In this document: piece after piece, positions 26,255 through 33,356 of the stretch
Position numbering within the stretch: position 1 is the first letter of the stretch
Layout: every line of letters starts with the position of its first letter
Origin: Microbacterium sp.
Lineage (GTDB): Bacteria > Actinomycetota > Actinomycetes > Actinomycetales > Microbacteriaceae
Length of the DNA: 33,356 bases
Direction: 5' to 3'
Assembly (NCBI RefSeq): GCF_003248605.1
Contig: NZ_QFPF01000016.1
Span: 1 to 33,356 of the forward strand
Made by a program: the position numbers and the translations under genes
Notes under the pieces: generated by a model
The model's database searches: none
Told to the model about the DNA's origin: nothing
The model's input: only the letters and a program-made list of their open reading frames with translations

Positions 26255-26977
26255 CCCAGGCAAGCCTCGTGAAACCTGGGCGGCCGGCGCCGCGCCGGAC
26301 TCGGGCATCGGCGCCGACGTGGTGACGCCGAGACGGTGCGCGAGGATGACCGCCTGCACGCGATCTCGCGCGCCCAGCTTGGCGAGCACCCTGCCGACAT
26401 GCGTCTTGACGGTGGACTCGCTGACGAAGAGCGCGGCGCCGATCTCGGTATTGGTCAGGCCGGCGCCGATCGCGGCGAACACATCACGCTCGCGCTCGGT
26501 GAGGACGGCCAGCGCGGATCGATCGGTGCCGGCGTGTGGCAGTCGGCCGCCGACGAGGTCGAGCAGGCGGCGCGTGACGCGCGGGGACAGCGTGGCGTCA
26601 CCGTGATGCACCGCCCGGATCGAGGCGGTGAGCTCGCTCGCCTGGGCGTCCTTGAGGAGGAAGCCGCTGGCGCCTGCCGCGAGGGCACCGAAGGCGTATT
26701 CGTCGAGATCGAAGGTGGTGAGGACGATGACGCGGCACGCGGGGCGTTCGGCGAGGATCTGGGCGGTCGCCGAGATGCCGTCCATACGCGGCATGCGCAC
26801 ATCCATCAGCACGACGTCGGGTGCGTGCGCGCGAACGGCGTCGAGCGCCTCGACTCCATTCGCGGCCTCACCGACGACGAGAAGGTCGGGTTCGGCCTCC
26901 AGGACCATGCGGAAGCCGATGCGGATCAGCTGCTGGTCATCGACCAGCAGCACCCGGATCGTGGCCGGTTCACTCAT
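26252..26977 (-). CDS. NarL/LuxR-type response regulator
   Basis: This 241-residue regulator has a receiver domain (about 7-125) with Asp13/Asp14, the phosphorylation site Asp59 in VVLMDVRMPRMDG, Thr87/Thr88 and Lys109 in GFLLKDAQ. A linker leads to a LuxR-type helix-turn-helix (about 168-230) with LTERERDVFAAIGAGLTNTEI and STVKTHVGRVLAKLG in it. Its start overlaps the histidine-kinase stop by eight bases, so it is the cognate partner. By position it probably controls the ABC-2 exporter just upstream. Confidence 0.95.
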   Translation of the reverse strand: MSEPATIRVLLVDDQQLIRIGFRMVLEAEPDLLVVGEAANGVEALDAVRAHAPDVVLMDVRMPRMDGISATAQILAERPACRVIVLTTFDLDEYAFGALAAGASGFLLKDAQASELTASIRAVHHGDATLSPRVTRRLLDLVGGRLPHAGTDRSALAVLTERERDVFAAIGAGLTNTEIGAALFVSESTVKTHVGRVLAKLGARDRVQAVILAHRLGVTTSAPMPESGAAPAAQVSRGLPG

Positions 26978-28226
26978 TCGCCCCCTCCAGCGGGATTCGG
27001 GCGCGCAGGCGCCATTGATCGGGTGAGATCATTCCGGCCTCGAGGGTGCCGCCGAGGTGCTCGAGCCTCTCGCGCAGTCCCATCAGTCCGAGGCCCGTGC
27101 CGCGGGAGGGCTCGTGCGGACGGGAACCGTCGTTGCGGACGTCGACCGTGATCTCGGCGGGCGCGTGGGTGACGTGCACCCGGATGAACCGCGGGTCGTG
27201 CGCATACCGCATCGCATTGGTCAGACCCTCCTGGACGACGCGGCGGATCGCCTGCATGATCGCCGGCGGAGAGGTCGGCGATCCGGTGAGGGCGAGCTGC
27301 ACCGGAAATCCCGCGCGGCGCGCGGCATCCACGATGTCATCGAGCGAGCCGTCCTGCGCGGGGGCGAGGGGTGCGTCCTCCGGCCGGTCATCGCGAAGCA
27401 CGCCCAGCATCTCCCGCATCTCCGTCAGCGCATCGCGGGCGGTGGTCGCAACGGCCCGCGACGCCTCGCGCGAACGCTCCGGATCGGCCGTGACGCTCGC
27501 GCCTTCCGAGAGGGCGACGATCACCGTGAGCGAGTGCGAGACGACGTCGTGCATCTCGCGGGCGATCCGCGTTCGCTCTGCGGCCGCCGCGAGTCGAGCC
27601 TGCTGATCACGTTCGACGAGCAGCTGCCGGGAGCGTGCGATGAGGGCCTCGAGGTATCGCTTGCGGTTGCCGACGTTGACGCCGATCAACGCCCCGAGCA
27701 GAAGGAAGACGACTGTGCTGATATCGACGTTCAGGTACGTTCCCGCACTCGATGGTTCGGCGGAAACGCCCACGAGCGTCTGGGTGGCGATCAGACCGCC
27801 GGCGACGGCGAAGGCGATCCAGCACACTCGGGCGCCCCGGTAGACGGCGATCGTGTACATCGCGATGACCGAGACGGGGCCGCTGAGCGTCGTCGACAGA
27901 CTGGGGTCGAACAGCAGCGTCGGAACCAGCGACAGGGAGAACACCGACACGGGCCATCGTCGGCGCCACACGAGCGCGATGCAGCCGACGATCAAGAGGG
28001 CGAAGGCGGCGCCGAGCGACCAGCCGCCTGCGGGTGCGGCAACCGGAGACCGCATGACGAGCGCCGGGGTCGTGAGCACGAAGGCGAGCACCGCGAGCAG
28101 GATGTCGGCGGCGAGAGGATGCCGAGACCAGAACCGCCGGATCAGCCCGGGAGGACGCGGCAGACGCAGCTCGTCCTCGGCCGGGTGGACGCCCTGGCCG
28201 AGGACGAGGTCGCGTGCTGCGGGCAT
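26970..28226 (-). CDS. Sensor histidine kinase (HisKA_3 type)
   Basis: This 418-residue membrane kinase has about five membrane segments between residues 38 and 185, then a short helical linker. The HisKA_3 dimerisation helix carries the phospho-acceptor His226 in REMHDVVSHSLTVIV. The ATPase domain has EGLTNAMRYAHD (N box) and GTGLGLMGLRERLEHLGG (G box). There is no large sensing domain, as in kinases that sense the membrane or a partner transporter. The ATG at 28226 lies six bases after TAGAGT, whose first three bases are the permease stop codon. Confidence 0.94.
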   Translation of the reverse strand: MPAARDLVLGQGVHPAEDELRLPRPPGLIRRFWSRHPLAADILLAVLAFVLTTPALVMRSPVAAPAGGWSLGAAFALLIVGCIALVWRRRWPVSVFSLSLVPTLLFDPSLSTTLSGPVSVIAMYTIAVYRGARVCWIAFAVAGGLIATQTLVGVSAEPSSAGTYLNVDISTVVFLLLGALIGVNVGNRKRYLEALIARSRQLLVERDQQARLAAAAERTRIAREMHDVVSHSLTVIVALSEGASVTADPERSREASRAVATTARDALTEMREMLGVLRDDRPEDAPLAPAQDGSLDDIVDAARRAGFPVQLALTGSPTSPPAIMQAIRRVVQEGLTNAMRYAHDPRFIRVHVTHAPAEITVDVRNDGSRPHEPSRGTGLGLMGLRERLEHLGGTLEAGMISPDQWRLRARIPLEGANE

Positions 28227-28232
28227 CGACCG

Positions 28233-28238
28233 ACTCTA
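28233..28238 (-). promoter_or_regulatory. Predicted -10 box of the kinase gene (TAGAGT), overlapping the upstream stop codon
   Basis: The permease stop TAG (28238-28236 on the minus strand) begins TAGAGT, which is followed by six bases and the kinase ATG at 28226. This gives a possible internal leaderless promoter for the kinase-regulator pair. Confidence 0.5.
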
Positions 28239-29087
28239 CGCGTCGCGTGTCTTCAGGACCGCGATGCCCCCGACGAGAGCGGCCACGGCCCACGCGATGA
28301 TCGTGACGACCGCGGGCGCGGTCTCGAGCGGGTTGCCCGAGATGCCGCTGGAGAGGAAGAGCGACTGCCCGGCGTTGGAGGGCAGGTAGCTGGCGAGGTC
28401 GTGGATCCATGCGAAGTCGTCGACCCGCGGAAAGAAGCTCACGATCAGCGGCGCGACGAACACCAGCCCGATGCCGACGGCGAGCGCGCCGGGGCCGTTG
28501 CGGATGATGAAGCCGAGGCCCACGCCCATCATCGCCATCAGCGCGAGGTAGCCCGCGGCACCGAGCAGCGGCATGAGTGAGGAGTCCGCGTCGCCGATGT
28601 CGAGCGCGTTCGCGTCGAGGATCGGGGCTGTCACCACCGCCGTGACGGCGAAGACGACGACGCTCGTCACGAACATCGTGACTCCCACGACGAGAGCCTT
28701 TGCGAGAAGGGCGCCGAGCCGGGCGGGCGCCGCGGTCAGGGTCGAGCGCACCATTCCCGTCGAGTACTCGCCGGTCACGGTGATCGCGCCGAGGATGACG
28801 GCGAGCAGCTGGGTGAGCACCGTGCTGAAGACGATCACCTGCACGGCCACCGAGTTGCCCTCCGGCATTCCCCCGCCCGTGCCGGCGAAGCTGGCGAAGG
28901 ATGCCGCCATCAGCAGGCTCAGCCCGATCGACAGCGCGATCACCAGCGCGATCGACCACCAGGTCGAACGCACCGTCGTCAGTTTGATCCACTCCGAGCG
29001 CACGAGACGACCGACCGTGAGGTGGACGCGGGGGTCGGCGGGGCGCTTCGAGGTGAGGTCCGGGGCGGGCGTGGTGAGGGTGCTCAT
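28236..29087 (-). CDS. ABC-2 type transporter permease
   Basis: This 283-residue protein has about six membrane segments and the EYSTGMVRSTLTAAPAR loop after the second, typical of ABC-2 export permeases found beside two-component systems. Transport direction is probably outward; the substrate is unknown (peptides, lipids and antibiotics are handled by relatives). The ATG overlaps the ATPase stop in an ATGA arrangement. The histidine kinase starts nine bases after its stop. Confidence 0.92.
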   Translation of the reverse strand: MSTLTTPAPDLTSKRPADPRVHLTVGRLVRSEWIKLTTVRSTWWSIALVIALSIGLSLLMAASFASFAGTGGGMPEGNSVAVQVIVFSTVLTQLLAVILGAITVTGEYSTGMVRSTLTAAPARLGALLAKALVVGVTMFVTSVVVFAVTAVVTAPILDANALDIGDADSSLMPLLGAAGYLALMAMMGVGLGFIIRNGPGALAVGIGLVFVAPLIVSFFPRVDDFAWIHDLASYLPSNAGQSLFLSSGISGNPLETAPAVVTIIAWAVAALVGGIAVLKTRDA

Positions 29088-29995
29088 GCGATGTCCTTGG
29101 TCTTGTACTCGACGTCGTCGCCGGTCAGGCGCAGGTAGGCGTCCTCGAGGGTTCCGGATGTCGGGGTGAGTTCGTGCAGGGTGATTCCGGCGCGGGCGGC
29201 GAGATCACCGACGGCTGCGGCGTCGATCCCGGCGATCTCGAGCACGCCCGTCTCGACGGAGGTGATGGTGATGCCCTCGCCCGCCAGCGCCTCGGCGAGC
29301 GCACCCGCCTGCGGGCTGCGCACGTGCACCGAATGACGCGTCCACTGGGAGACGATGTCGCCGACGGAGGCATCTGCGAGCACCCGGCCGCGCCCGAGGA
29401 CGATGATGTGGTCGGCGGTCACCGCCATCTCGCTCATCAGGTGGCTCGAGAGCAGCACGGTGCGACCCTCCGCCGCCGCCTGCCGGACGAACCGTCGCAC
29501 CCACATCACGCCCTCCGGGTCGAGGCCGTTCACCGGCTCGTCCAGGATGAGGGTGTGCGGGTCGCCGAGGAGTGCAGCGGCGATGCCGAGGCGCTGCCCC
29601 ATACCCAGGGAGAATCCGCCCGCGCGCTTGCGAGCCACCGACCCGAGACCGGTGATCTCGATCACCTCGTCGACCCGGGAACGGGGGATGCCGTGGGTCG
29701 CGGCCATCGCGCGCAGGTGATTGGTTGCGCTCCGTCCGGTGTGGACGGCCTTGGCATCCAGCAGCACACCCACTTCGGTCAGGGGAGCGCGCATCGAGGC
29801 GTAGGAGTGCCCATCGACGGTGACGTGCCCACCGGTGGGACGGTCCAGGCCCACGATCATGCGCATCGTGGTCGACTTGCCGGCACCGTTGGGCCCGAGG
29901 AAGCCGGTGACCCTCCCGGGCCTGACGGTGAAGCTGGCGTCTGCGACGGCGTGCCGTGCCCCGAAGTCCTTGCTGAGGTTCTCTGCGACGATCAT
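29084..29995 (-). CDS. ABC transporter ATP-binding protein (partner of ABC-2 permease)
   Basis: This 303-residue ATPase has Walker A GPNGAGKSTTMRM (about 34-46), the signature FSLGMGQRLGIA, Walker B LILDEPVNGLD and the switch His in LLSSHLMSEM. The last 80 residues form the regulatory extension common in drug/lipid exporters of the DrrA/CcmA type. The ATG at 29995 lies six bases after TAGCGT. The gene heads a four-gene run (ATPase, permease, kinase, regulator) on the minus strand. Confidence 0.95.
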   Translation of the reverse strand: MIVAENLSKDFGARHAVADASFTVRPGRVTGFLGPNGAGKSTTMRMIVGLDRPTGGHVTVDGHSYASMRAPLTEVGVLLDAKAVHTGRSATNHLRAMAATHGIPRSRVDEVIEITGLGSVARKRAGGFSLGMGQRLGIAAALLGDPHTLILDEPVNGLDPEGVMWVRRFVRQAAAEGRTVLLSSHLMSEMAVTADHIIVLGRGRVLADASVGDIVSQWTRHSVHVRSPQAGALAEALAGEGITITSVETGVLEIAGIDAAAVGDLAARAGITLHELTPTSGTLEDAYLRLTGDDVEYKTKDIA

Positions 29996-30001
29996 GGCTT
30001 C

Positions 30002-30007
30002 ACGCTA
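30002..30007 (-). promoter_or_regulatory. Predicted -10 box of the ABC exporter operon (TAGCGT, leaderless)
   Basis: On the minus strand TAGCGT is followed by six bases and the ATPase ATG at 29995. The -35 region would fall within the loop of the pepN terminator hairpin (30025-30036). Confidence 0.5.
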
Positions 30008-30010
30008 CGG

Positions 30011-30050
30011 AAGAACCCCCCTGGATCGCGTCCGACCCAGGGGGGTTCTT
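30011..30050. terminator. Strong terminator downstream of pepN
   Basis: A perfect 14-base stem, AAGAACCCCCCTGG against CCAGGGGGGTTCTT, encloses a 12-base loop. The flanking A- and T-rich ends make it a bidirectional rho-independent type. It lies 47 bases after the pepN stop and three bases before the -10 box of the ABC operon. Confidence 0.88.
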
Positions 30051-30096
30051 GCTCCGTCGCGGGTCGTACCGTGGTACCGGTCCGCGCGGGTGAGAG

Positions 30097-32643
30097 TCAG
30101 GCGGCGTCGCGCTCCTGCACCGAGAGCGCACGCTCGACCCCGGCGAGGTTCTCGTTGACGAGCCGGCGCAGAGCCGCGGGAGCATCCGGGTTCGCGGCCA
30201 GCCAGGCGCGGGTCGCATCCTGCAGCGCGGCGTTCGCCAGCGGCGCAGGATACAGACCCGTGATGAGGTATTGGGCGATCTGGTAGGTGCGCGACTCCCA
30301 GATCGGCAGCAGCATCTCGAAGTACGCCGGGACGAAATCCTCGAGCAGGTGCGCCGTCGCGGGGTGGGTGAAGCCGAGGGCCGCCTGTCGCACGATCGTG
30401 TTGGGCAGGTCGGCCTTGGACACGAGCGAGTCCCAGGCGGCTCGCTTCGTCTCTCGATAGGGCTGGGCGGCACGGGCGAGAGCGGCGAACTCGGCGCCCT
30501 TCGAGGTGTTGTCGGCGGCCAGCGCATCCTCGATGTCGGCGGCCGTCACCACGCCTCCCGCGGCGAGCGAAACCAGGAGCTGCCAGGAGAGGTCCGTGTC
30601 GATCTCGAGGCCGGGGAGAGTCGTCTCGCCGGCACGCAGCGCACGCACCGTCTCCCACTGCGCCGGCACCGCGGCGGCGTTGGCGAACGCGGTCACGAAC
30701 TGCAGTTGGCTGTCGCTGCCGGCCTCGGCGCTCTGCGCGAGATCCCACAGGCCGTCGGCGACACGCACGCGCGTGGCATCGCGCGTTTCGGGCGCGACGT
30801 AGGAGTTGGCGGCGAGCTGGAGTTGGGCGAGAGTCGTGCGCACGGTGGTCGACTCGGTCTCGGCGCCGATGTTGCGCAGCACCAGATCGACGTAGTCCGA
30901 GGGCGAGGCCTCGGCATCCCGGGTCTGATCCCATGCGGCGCCCCAGACGAGCGAGCGCGCGAGCGGATCGGAGATGTCGCCGAGATGGGCGATCGCGGTG
31001 GCGAGAGAGCGCTCGTCGAGCCGGATCTTGGCGTACGCGAGATCGTCGTCGTTCAGCAGAACGAGATCGGGACGCGGCAGGCCGGTGAGCTCGTCGACAT
31101 CGGTGCGATCGCCGTCCACGTCGAGCTCGATGTGGTGCACGCGGGTGAGCGCGCCGTCCTTCACCGAGTAGAAGCCGACACCCAGCCGGTGGGGGCGGAT
31201 GGTCGGGTAGTCGGCGGGAGCGGTCTGCACGATCGCGAAACGCGAGATGGTGCCGTCCGCCGCCTCTTCGATGAGCGGGGAGAGCGTGTTGACTCCGGCC
31301 GTCTCGAGCCACTTCTTCGCCCACGACGACAGTTCGCGGCCGCTCGTGGCCTCGAGCTCGGCGAGCAGGTCGCCCACCTCGGTGTTGCCCCACTCGTGGC
31401 GGGCGAAGTACGCCGCGACGCCGGCGAAGAACTGCTCGATCCCCACCCAGGCCGCGAGCTGCTTGAGCACCGATCCGCCCTTGGCGTAGGTGATGCCGTC
31501 GAAGTTGACCTGCACGTCTTCGAGGTCGTTGATCTCGGCCACGACGGGGTGCGTCGAGGGCAGCTGGTCCTGCCGGTAGGCCCAGGTCTTCTCCATGGCG
31601 TTGAAGGTCGTCCAGGCAGCCGTCCACTCGGTGGCCTCGGCGGTCGCGATCGTCGACGCCCACTCGGCGAAGGACTCGTTCAGCCAGAGGTCGTTCCACC
31701 ACTTCATGGTGACGAGGTCGCCGAACCACATGTGCGCGAGCTCGTGCAGGATCGTCACGACGCGGCGCTCCTTGACCGCGTCGGTCACCTTGCTGCGGAA
31801 GACGTAGGTCTCGGTGAAGGTGACCGCGCCCGCGTTCTCCATCGCACCCGCGTTGAACTCGGGCACGAACAGCTGGTCGTATTTGGCGAAGGGGTAGGGG
31901 TAGTCGAACTTCTCCTCGTAGTAGGCGAAGCCCTGCCGCGTCTTCTCGAAGATGTAGTCGGCGTCGAGGTGCCGCCAGAGGCTCTTGCGGCCGTACACGC
32001 CGAGCGGGATCACACGGCCGGAGGCGCTCGTGAGCTCGGAGAACGTGGACTCGTAGGGCCCCGCGACGAGCGCGGTGATGTACGAGGAGATGCGCGGAGT
32101 GGGCTCGAAGGCCCACGTCGCCGATCCGTCGCCCTCGGGTGCGGGCTCGGGCGTGGGGGAGTTGGAGATCACCTTCCACACCTGGGGCGCCCGGACCGTG
32201 AAGCGGAACTCGGCCTTCAGATCGGGCTGCTCGAAGACGGCGTACATGCGTCGGGAGTCGGGCACCTCGAACTGCGAGTAGAGGTACACCTCGCCGTCGA
32301 CGGGGTCGACGAAACGGTGCAGGCCCTCGCCGGTGTTGGTGTACAGGCAGTCGGCGTCGACGATCAGCTCGTTCTCGGCAGCCAGGTCATCGAGCGCGAT
32401 GCGCGAGTCCGCGAACGCCGTCGCGGGATCGATGGAGCGCCCGTTCAGGGTGATCTCGCGGACCTCGCGCGCGATCAGGTCGATGAACGTCGAGGCGCCG
32501 GGGGTGCCGCCGAAGCGCACGAGCGTGCGGGATCCGAAGACCTCCGCACCCTTCGTCAGGTCGAGATCGACGTCGTAGGAGTGCGTCTCGACGACGGCGC
32601 GGCGCTCCTGCGCCTCGATGCGGGTGAGGTTCTCTCCAGGCAC
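30097..32643 (-). CDS. pepN: Aminopeptidase N (M1 metallopeptidase)
   Basis: PepN removes N-terminal amino acids from peptides in the cytoplasm. The 848-residue protein is the usual actinobacterial length. The M1 signature GAMEN is at 266-270 and the zinc site is HELAH with His300, Glu301 and His304, plus Glu323 in NESFAEW. The N-terminal beta domain and the C-terminal ERAP1-like helical domain are both complete. The GTG at 32643 is chosen because a ribosome site (GGGAG) lies seven bases before it and the conserved N-terminus starts there; the frame is open further into the hemH region without conserved sequence. A TAGGCT box about 90 bases upstream would give it a leader of about 80 bases. 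Confidence 0.96.
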   Translation of the reverse strand: MPGENLTRIEAQERRAVVETHSYDVDLDLTKGAEVFGSRTLVRFGGTPGASTFIDLIAREVREITLNGRSIDPATAFADSRIALDDLAAENELIVDADCLYTNTGEGLHRFVDPVDGEVYLYSQFEVPDSRRMYAVFEQPDLKAEFRFTVRAPQVWKVISNSPTPEPAPEGDGSATWAFEPTPRISSYITALVAGPYESTFSELTSASGRVIPLGVYGRKSLWRHLDADYIFEKTRQGFAYYEEKFDYPYPFAKYDQLFVPEFNAGAMENAGAVTFTETYVFRSKVTDAVKERRVVTILHELAHMWFGDLVTMKWWNDLWLNESFAEWASTIATAEATEWTAAWTTFNAMEKTWAYRQDQLPSTHPVVAEINDLEDVQVNFDGITYAKGGSVLKQLAAWVGIEQFFAGVAAYFARHEWGNTEVGDLLAELEATSGRELSSWAKKWLETAGVNTLSPLIEEAADGTISRFAIVQTAPADYPTIRPHRLGVGFYSVKDGALTRVHHIELDVDGDRTDVDELTGLPRPDLVLLNDDDLAYAKIRLDERSLATAIAHLGDISDPLARSLVWGAAWDQTRDAEASPSDYVDLVLRNIGAETESTTVRTTLAQLQLAANSYVAPETRDATRVRVADGLWDLAQSAEAGSDSQLQFVTAFANAAAVPAQWETVRALRAGETTLPGLEIDTDLSWQLLVSLAAGGVVTAADIEDALAADNTSKGAEFAALARAAQPYRETKRAAWDSLVSKADLPNTIVRQAALGFTHPATAHLLEDFVPAYFEMLLPIWESRTYQIAQYLITGLYPAPLANAALQDATRAWLAANPDAPAALRRLVNENLAGVERALSVQERDAA

Positions 32644-32732
32644 TGCGATGCTCCCGTGGGTGGTGGGTGGAGGCGCGGACGCGCCGACGCGGATGTCGCG
32701 ACCGGGCTGCTGGCGCCGGTGGCAACCGCCCC

Positions 32733-32738
32733 AGCCTA
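32733..32738 (-). promoter_or_regulatory. Candidate -10 box of pepN (TAGGCT)
   Basis: On the minus strand TAGGCT would start transcription near 32726, leaving a leader of about 80 bases that ends in the GGGAG ribosome site. The remaining 145-base region between pepN and hemH holds nothing else I can name. Confidence 0.4.
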
Positions 32739-32788
32739 CGCCCCGTGACGCGGCGCCGACCATGTCGCCGGGTGGCAGGATTGGGGAC

Positions 32789-33356
32789 GTGCCCATCGAC
32801 ACCCCCGCGACAGATCCGGTCGTCCTCCACGCCTCGCCCGCCGCGGCCGGCGGCGCTGCCCACATCGAGACCCCGGTGCCGTACGACGGCATCCTCCTCG
32901 CCAGTTTCGGCGGCCCCGAGGGCCAGGAGGACGTCATCCCGTTCCTGCGCAATGTGACCCGCGGGCGGGGTATTCCCGACGAACGCCTCGAAGAGGTCGC
33001 GCACCACTACCGGCACTTCGGGGGCATCAGCCCCATCAACGCGCAGAATCGCGAGTTGAAGACCGCGATCGAGGGTGAGCTCGCCCGCCGCGGCATCGAC
33101 CTGCCGGTCTACTGGGGCAACCGCAACTGGGGCCCTTTCCTCGACGAGGCGGTGCGAGAGGCCGCCGAGGCCGGTGACACGACCCTCCTCGCCGTCGCCA
33201 CGAGCGCCTACAGTTCGTTCTCGAGCTGCAGGCAGTACCGGGAGGACTTCGCGCGCGTCCTGACCGATACGGGGCTGGCAGGCACCGTCACGATCGACAA
33301 GGTGCGTCAGTTCTTCGATCACCCGGGCTTCGTCGCGCCCTTCGTCGCCGGCGTGC
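32789..33356 (+). CDS. hemH: Ferrochelatase (5' part; runs off the right edge)
   Basis: This enzyme inserts Fe2+ into a porphyrin; in Gram-positive bacteria the substrate is normally coproporphyrin III (CpfC). The visible 189 codons contain ILLASFGGPEGQEDVIPFL at the start, HHYRHFGGISPINAQNR, VYWGNRNWGPFLDEA and the SAYSSFSSCRQYREDFA segment, all family motifs. The GTG at 32789 gives an N-terminal extension of about 35 residues before the fold; the extension is low-complexity, and a later start cannot be excluded. The nearest -10 candidate is AGGATT, six bases before the GTG. The gene is divergent from pepN. Confidence 0.93.
   Translation, partial: MPIDTPATDPVVLHASPAAAGGAAHIETPVPYDGILLASFGGPEGQEDVIPFLRNVTRGRGIPDERLEEVAHHYRHFGGISPINAQNRELKTAIEGELARRGIDLPVYWGNRNWGPFLDEAVREAAEAGDTTLLAVATSAYSSFSSCRQYREDFARVLTDTGLAGTVTIDKVRQFFDHPGFVAPFVAGV

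Noticed and set aside
24586..26606. Long plus-strand frames antisense to glbO, mscS and the response regulator
   Set aside because: All three minus-strand genes are recognisable families. The antisense translations are Arg/Ser- or Asp/His-rich shadows.
30271..32748. An 825-codon open frame antisense to pepN
   Set aside because: pepN has the full M1 signature on the minus strand; the antisense frame is composition-driven.

Overview
The window looks like a chromosomal segment of a high-GC Gram-positive bacterium (Actinomycetota), most likely the family Microbacteriaceae and Microbacterium-like. The basis is very high GC in every gene, frequent GTG starts, an actinobacterial GatCAB set, a GlbO-type truncated haemoglobin, a ClpS-DUF2017 pair, a DUF6993-like lipoprotein, and many genes whose start codon lies 6-8 bases after a TANNNT -10 hexamer. 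The genus is inferred; no database search was possible. I see no prophage, insertion sequence, CRISPR array or integrase. Genes are tightly packed and no gene-free stretch exceeds about 210 bases.

Layout, left to right. (1) 1-6628: the 3'-truncated glycogen debranching gene glgX on the minus strand, divergent from a cysteine desulfurase, mnmA (tRNA 2-thiolation) and ligA. The desulfurase and MnmA plausibly form a sulfur relay to tRNA. (2) 6674-8916: a DUF4262 gene converging on an acyl-CoA synthetase. (3) 8969-13625: gatC-gatA-gatB (overlapping operon) followed by dinB. (4) 13626-14731: a large inverted repeat, a GerW/YtfJ-like membrane-anchored protein and an overlapping P-loop kinase-like gene. 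(5) 14735-16635, minus strand: orn, tRNA-His, a zincin metallopeptidase, clpS and DUF2017. The metallopeptidase ATG directly follows the CCA end of the tRNA. (6) 16722-19201: tRNA-Arg, a 70-residue orphan protein, and a YczE-like membrane protein divergent from a MocR-type regulator. (7) 19205-20768: a 91-residue orphan gene with a LexA-like box in its promoter, a divergent ssb paralogue and a lipoprotein. (8) 20810-24626: ettA, two hotdog thioesterases arranged tail to tail, and a conserved-looking unknown gene. (9) 24637-29995, minus strand: an ABC-2 exporter (ATPase and permease), a histidine kinase and response regulator, an MscS channel and glbO. (10) 30011-33356: a strong terminator, pepN (aminopeptidase N) and the 5' part of a ferrochelatase gene.

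The most striking structure is regulatory rather than a new gene system. At least fourteen transcription-unit heads show TANNNT (often TAGACT) followed by 6-8 bases and then ATG or GTG, which predicts leaderless mRNAs. In two places the upstream gene's TAG stop codon is also the first half of the next gene's -10 box. In another place a leaderless message could be created by 3' processing of tRNA-His. These are sequence-based predictions that transcription-start mapping would settle.
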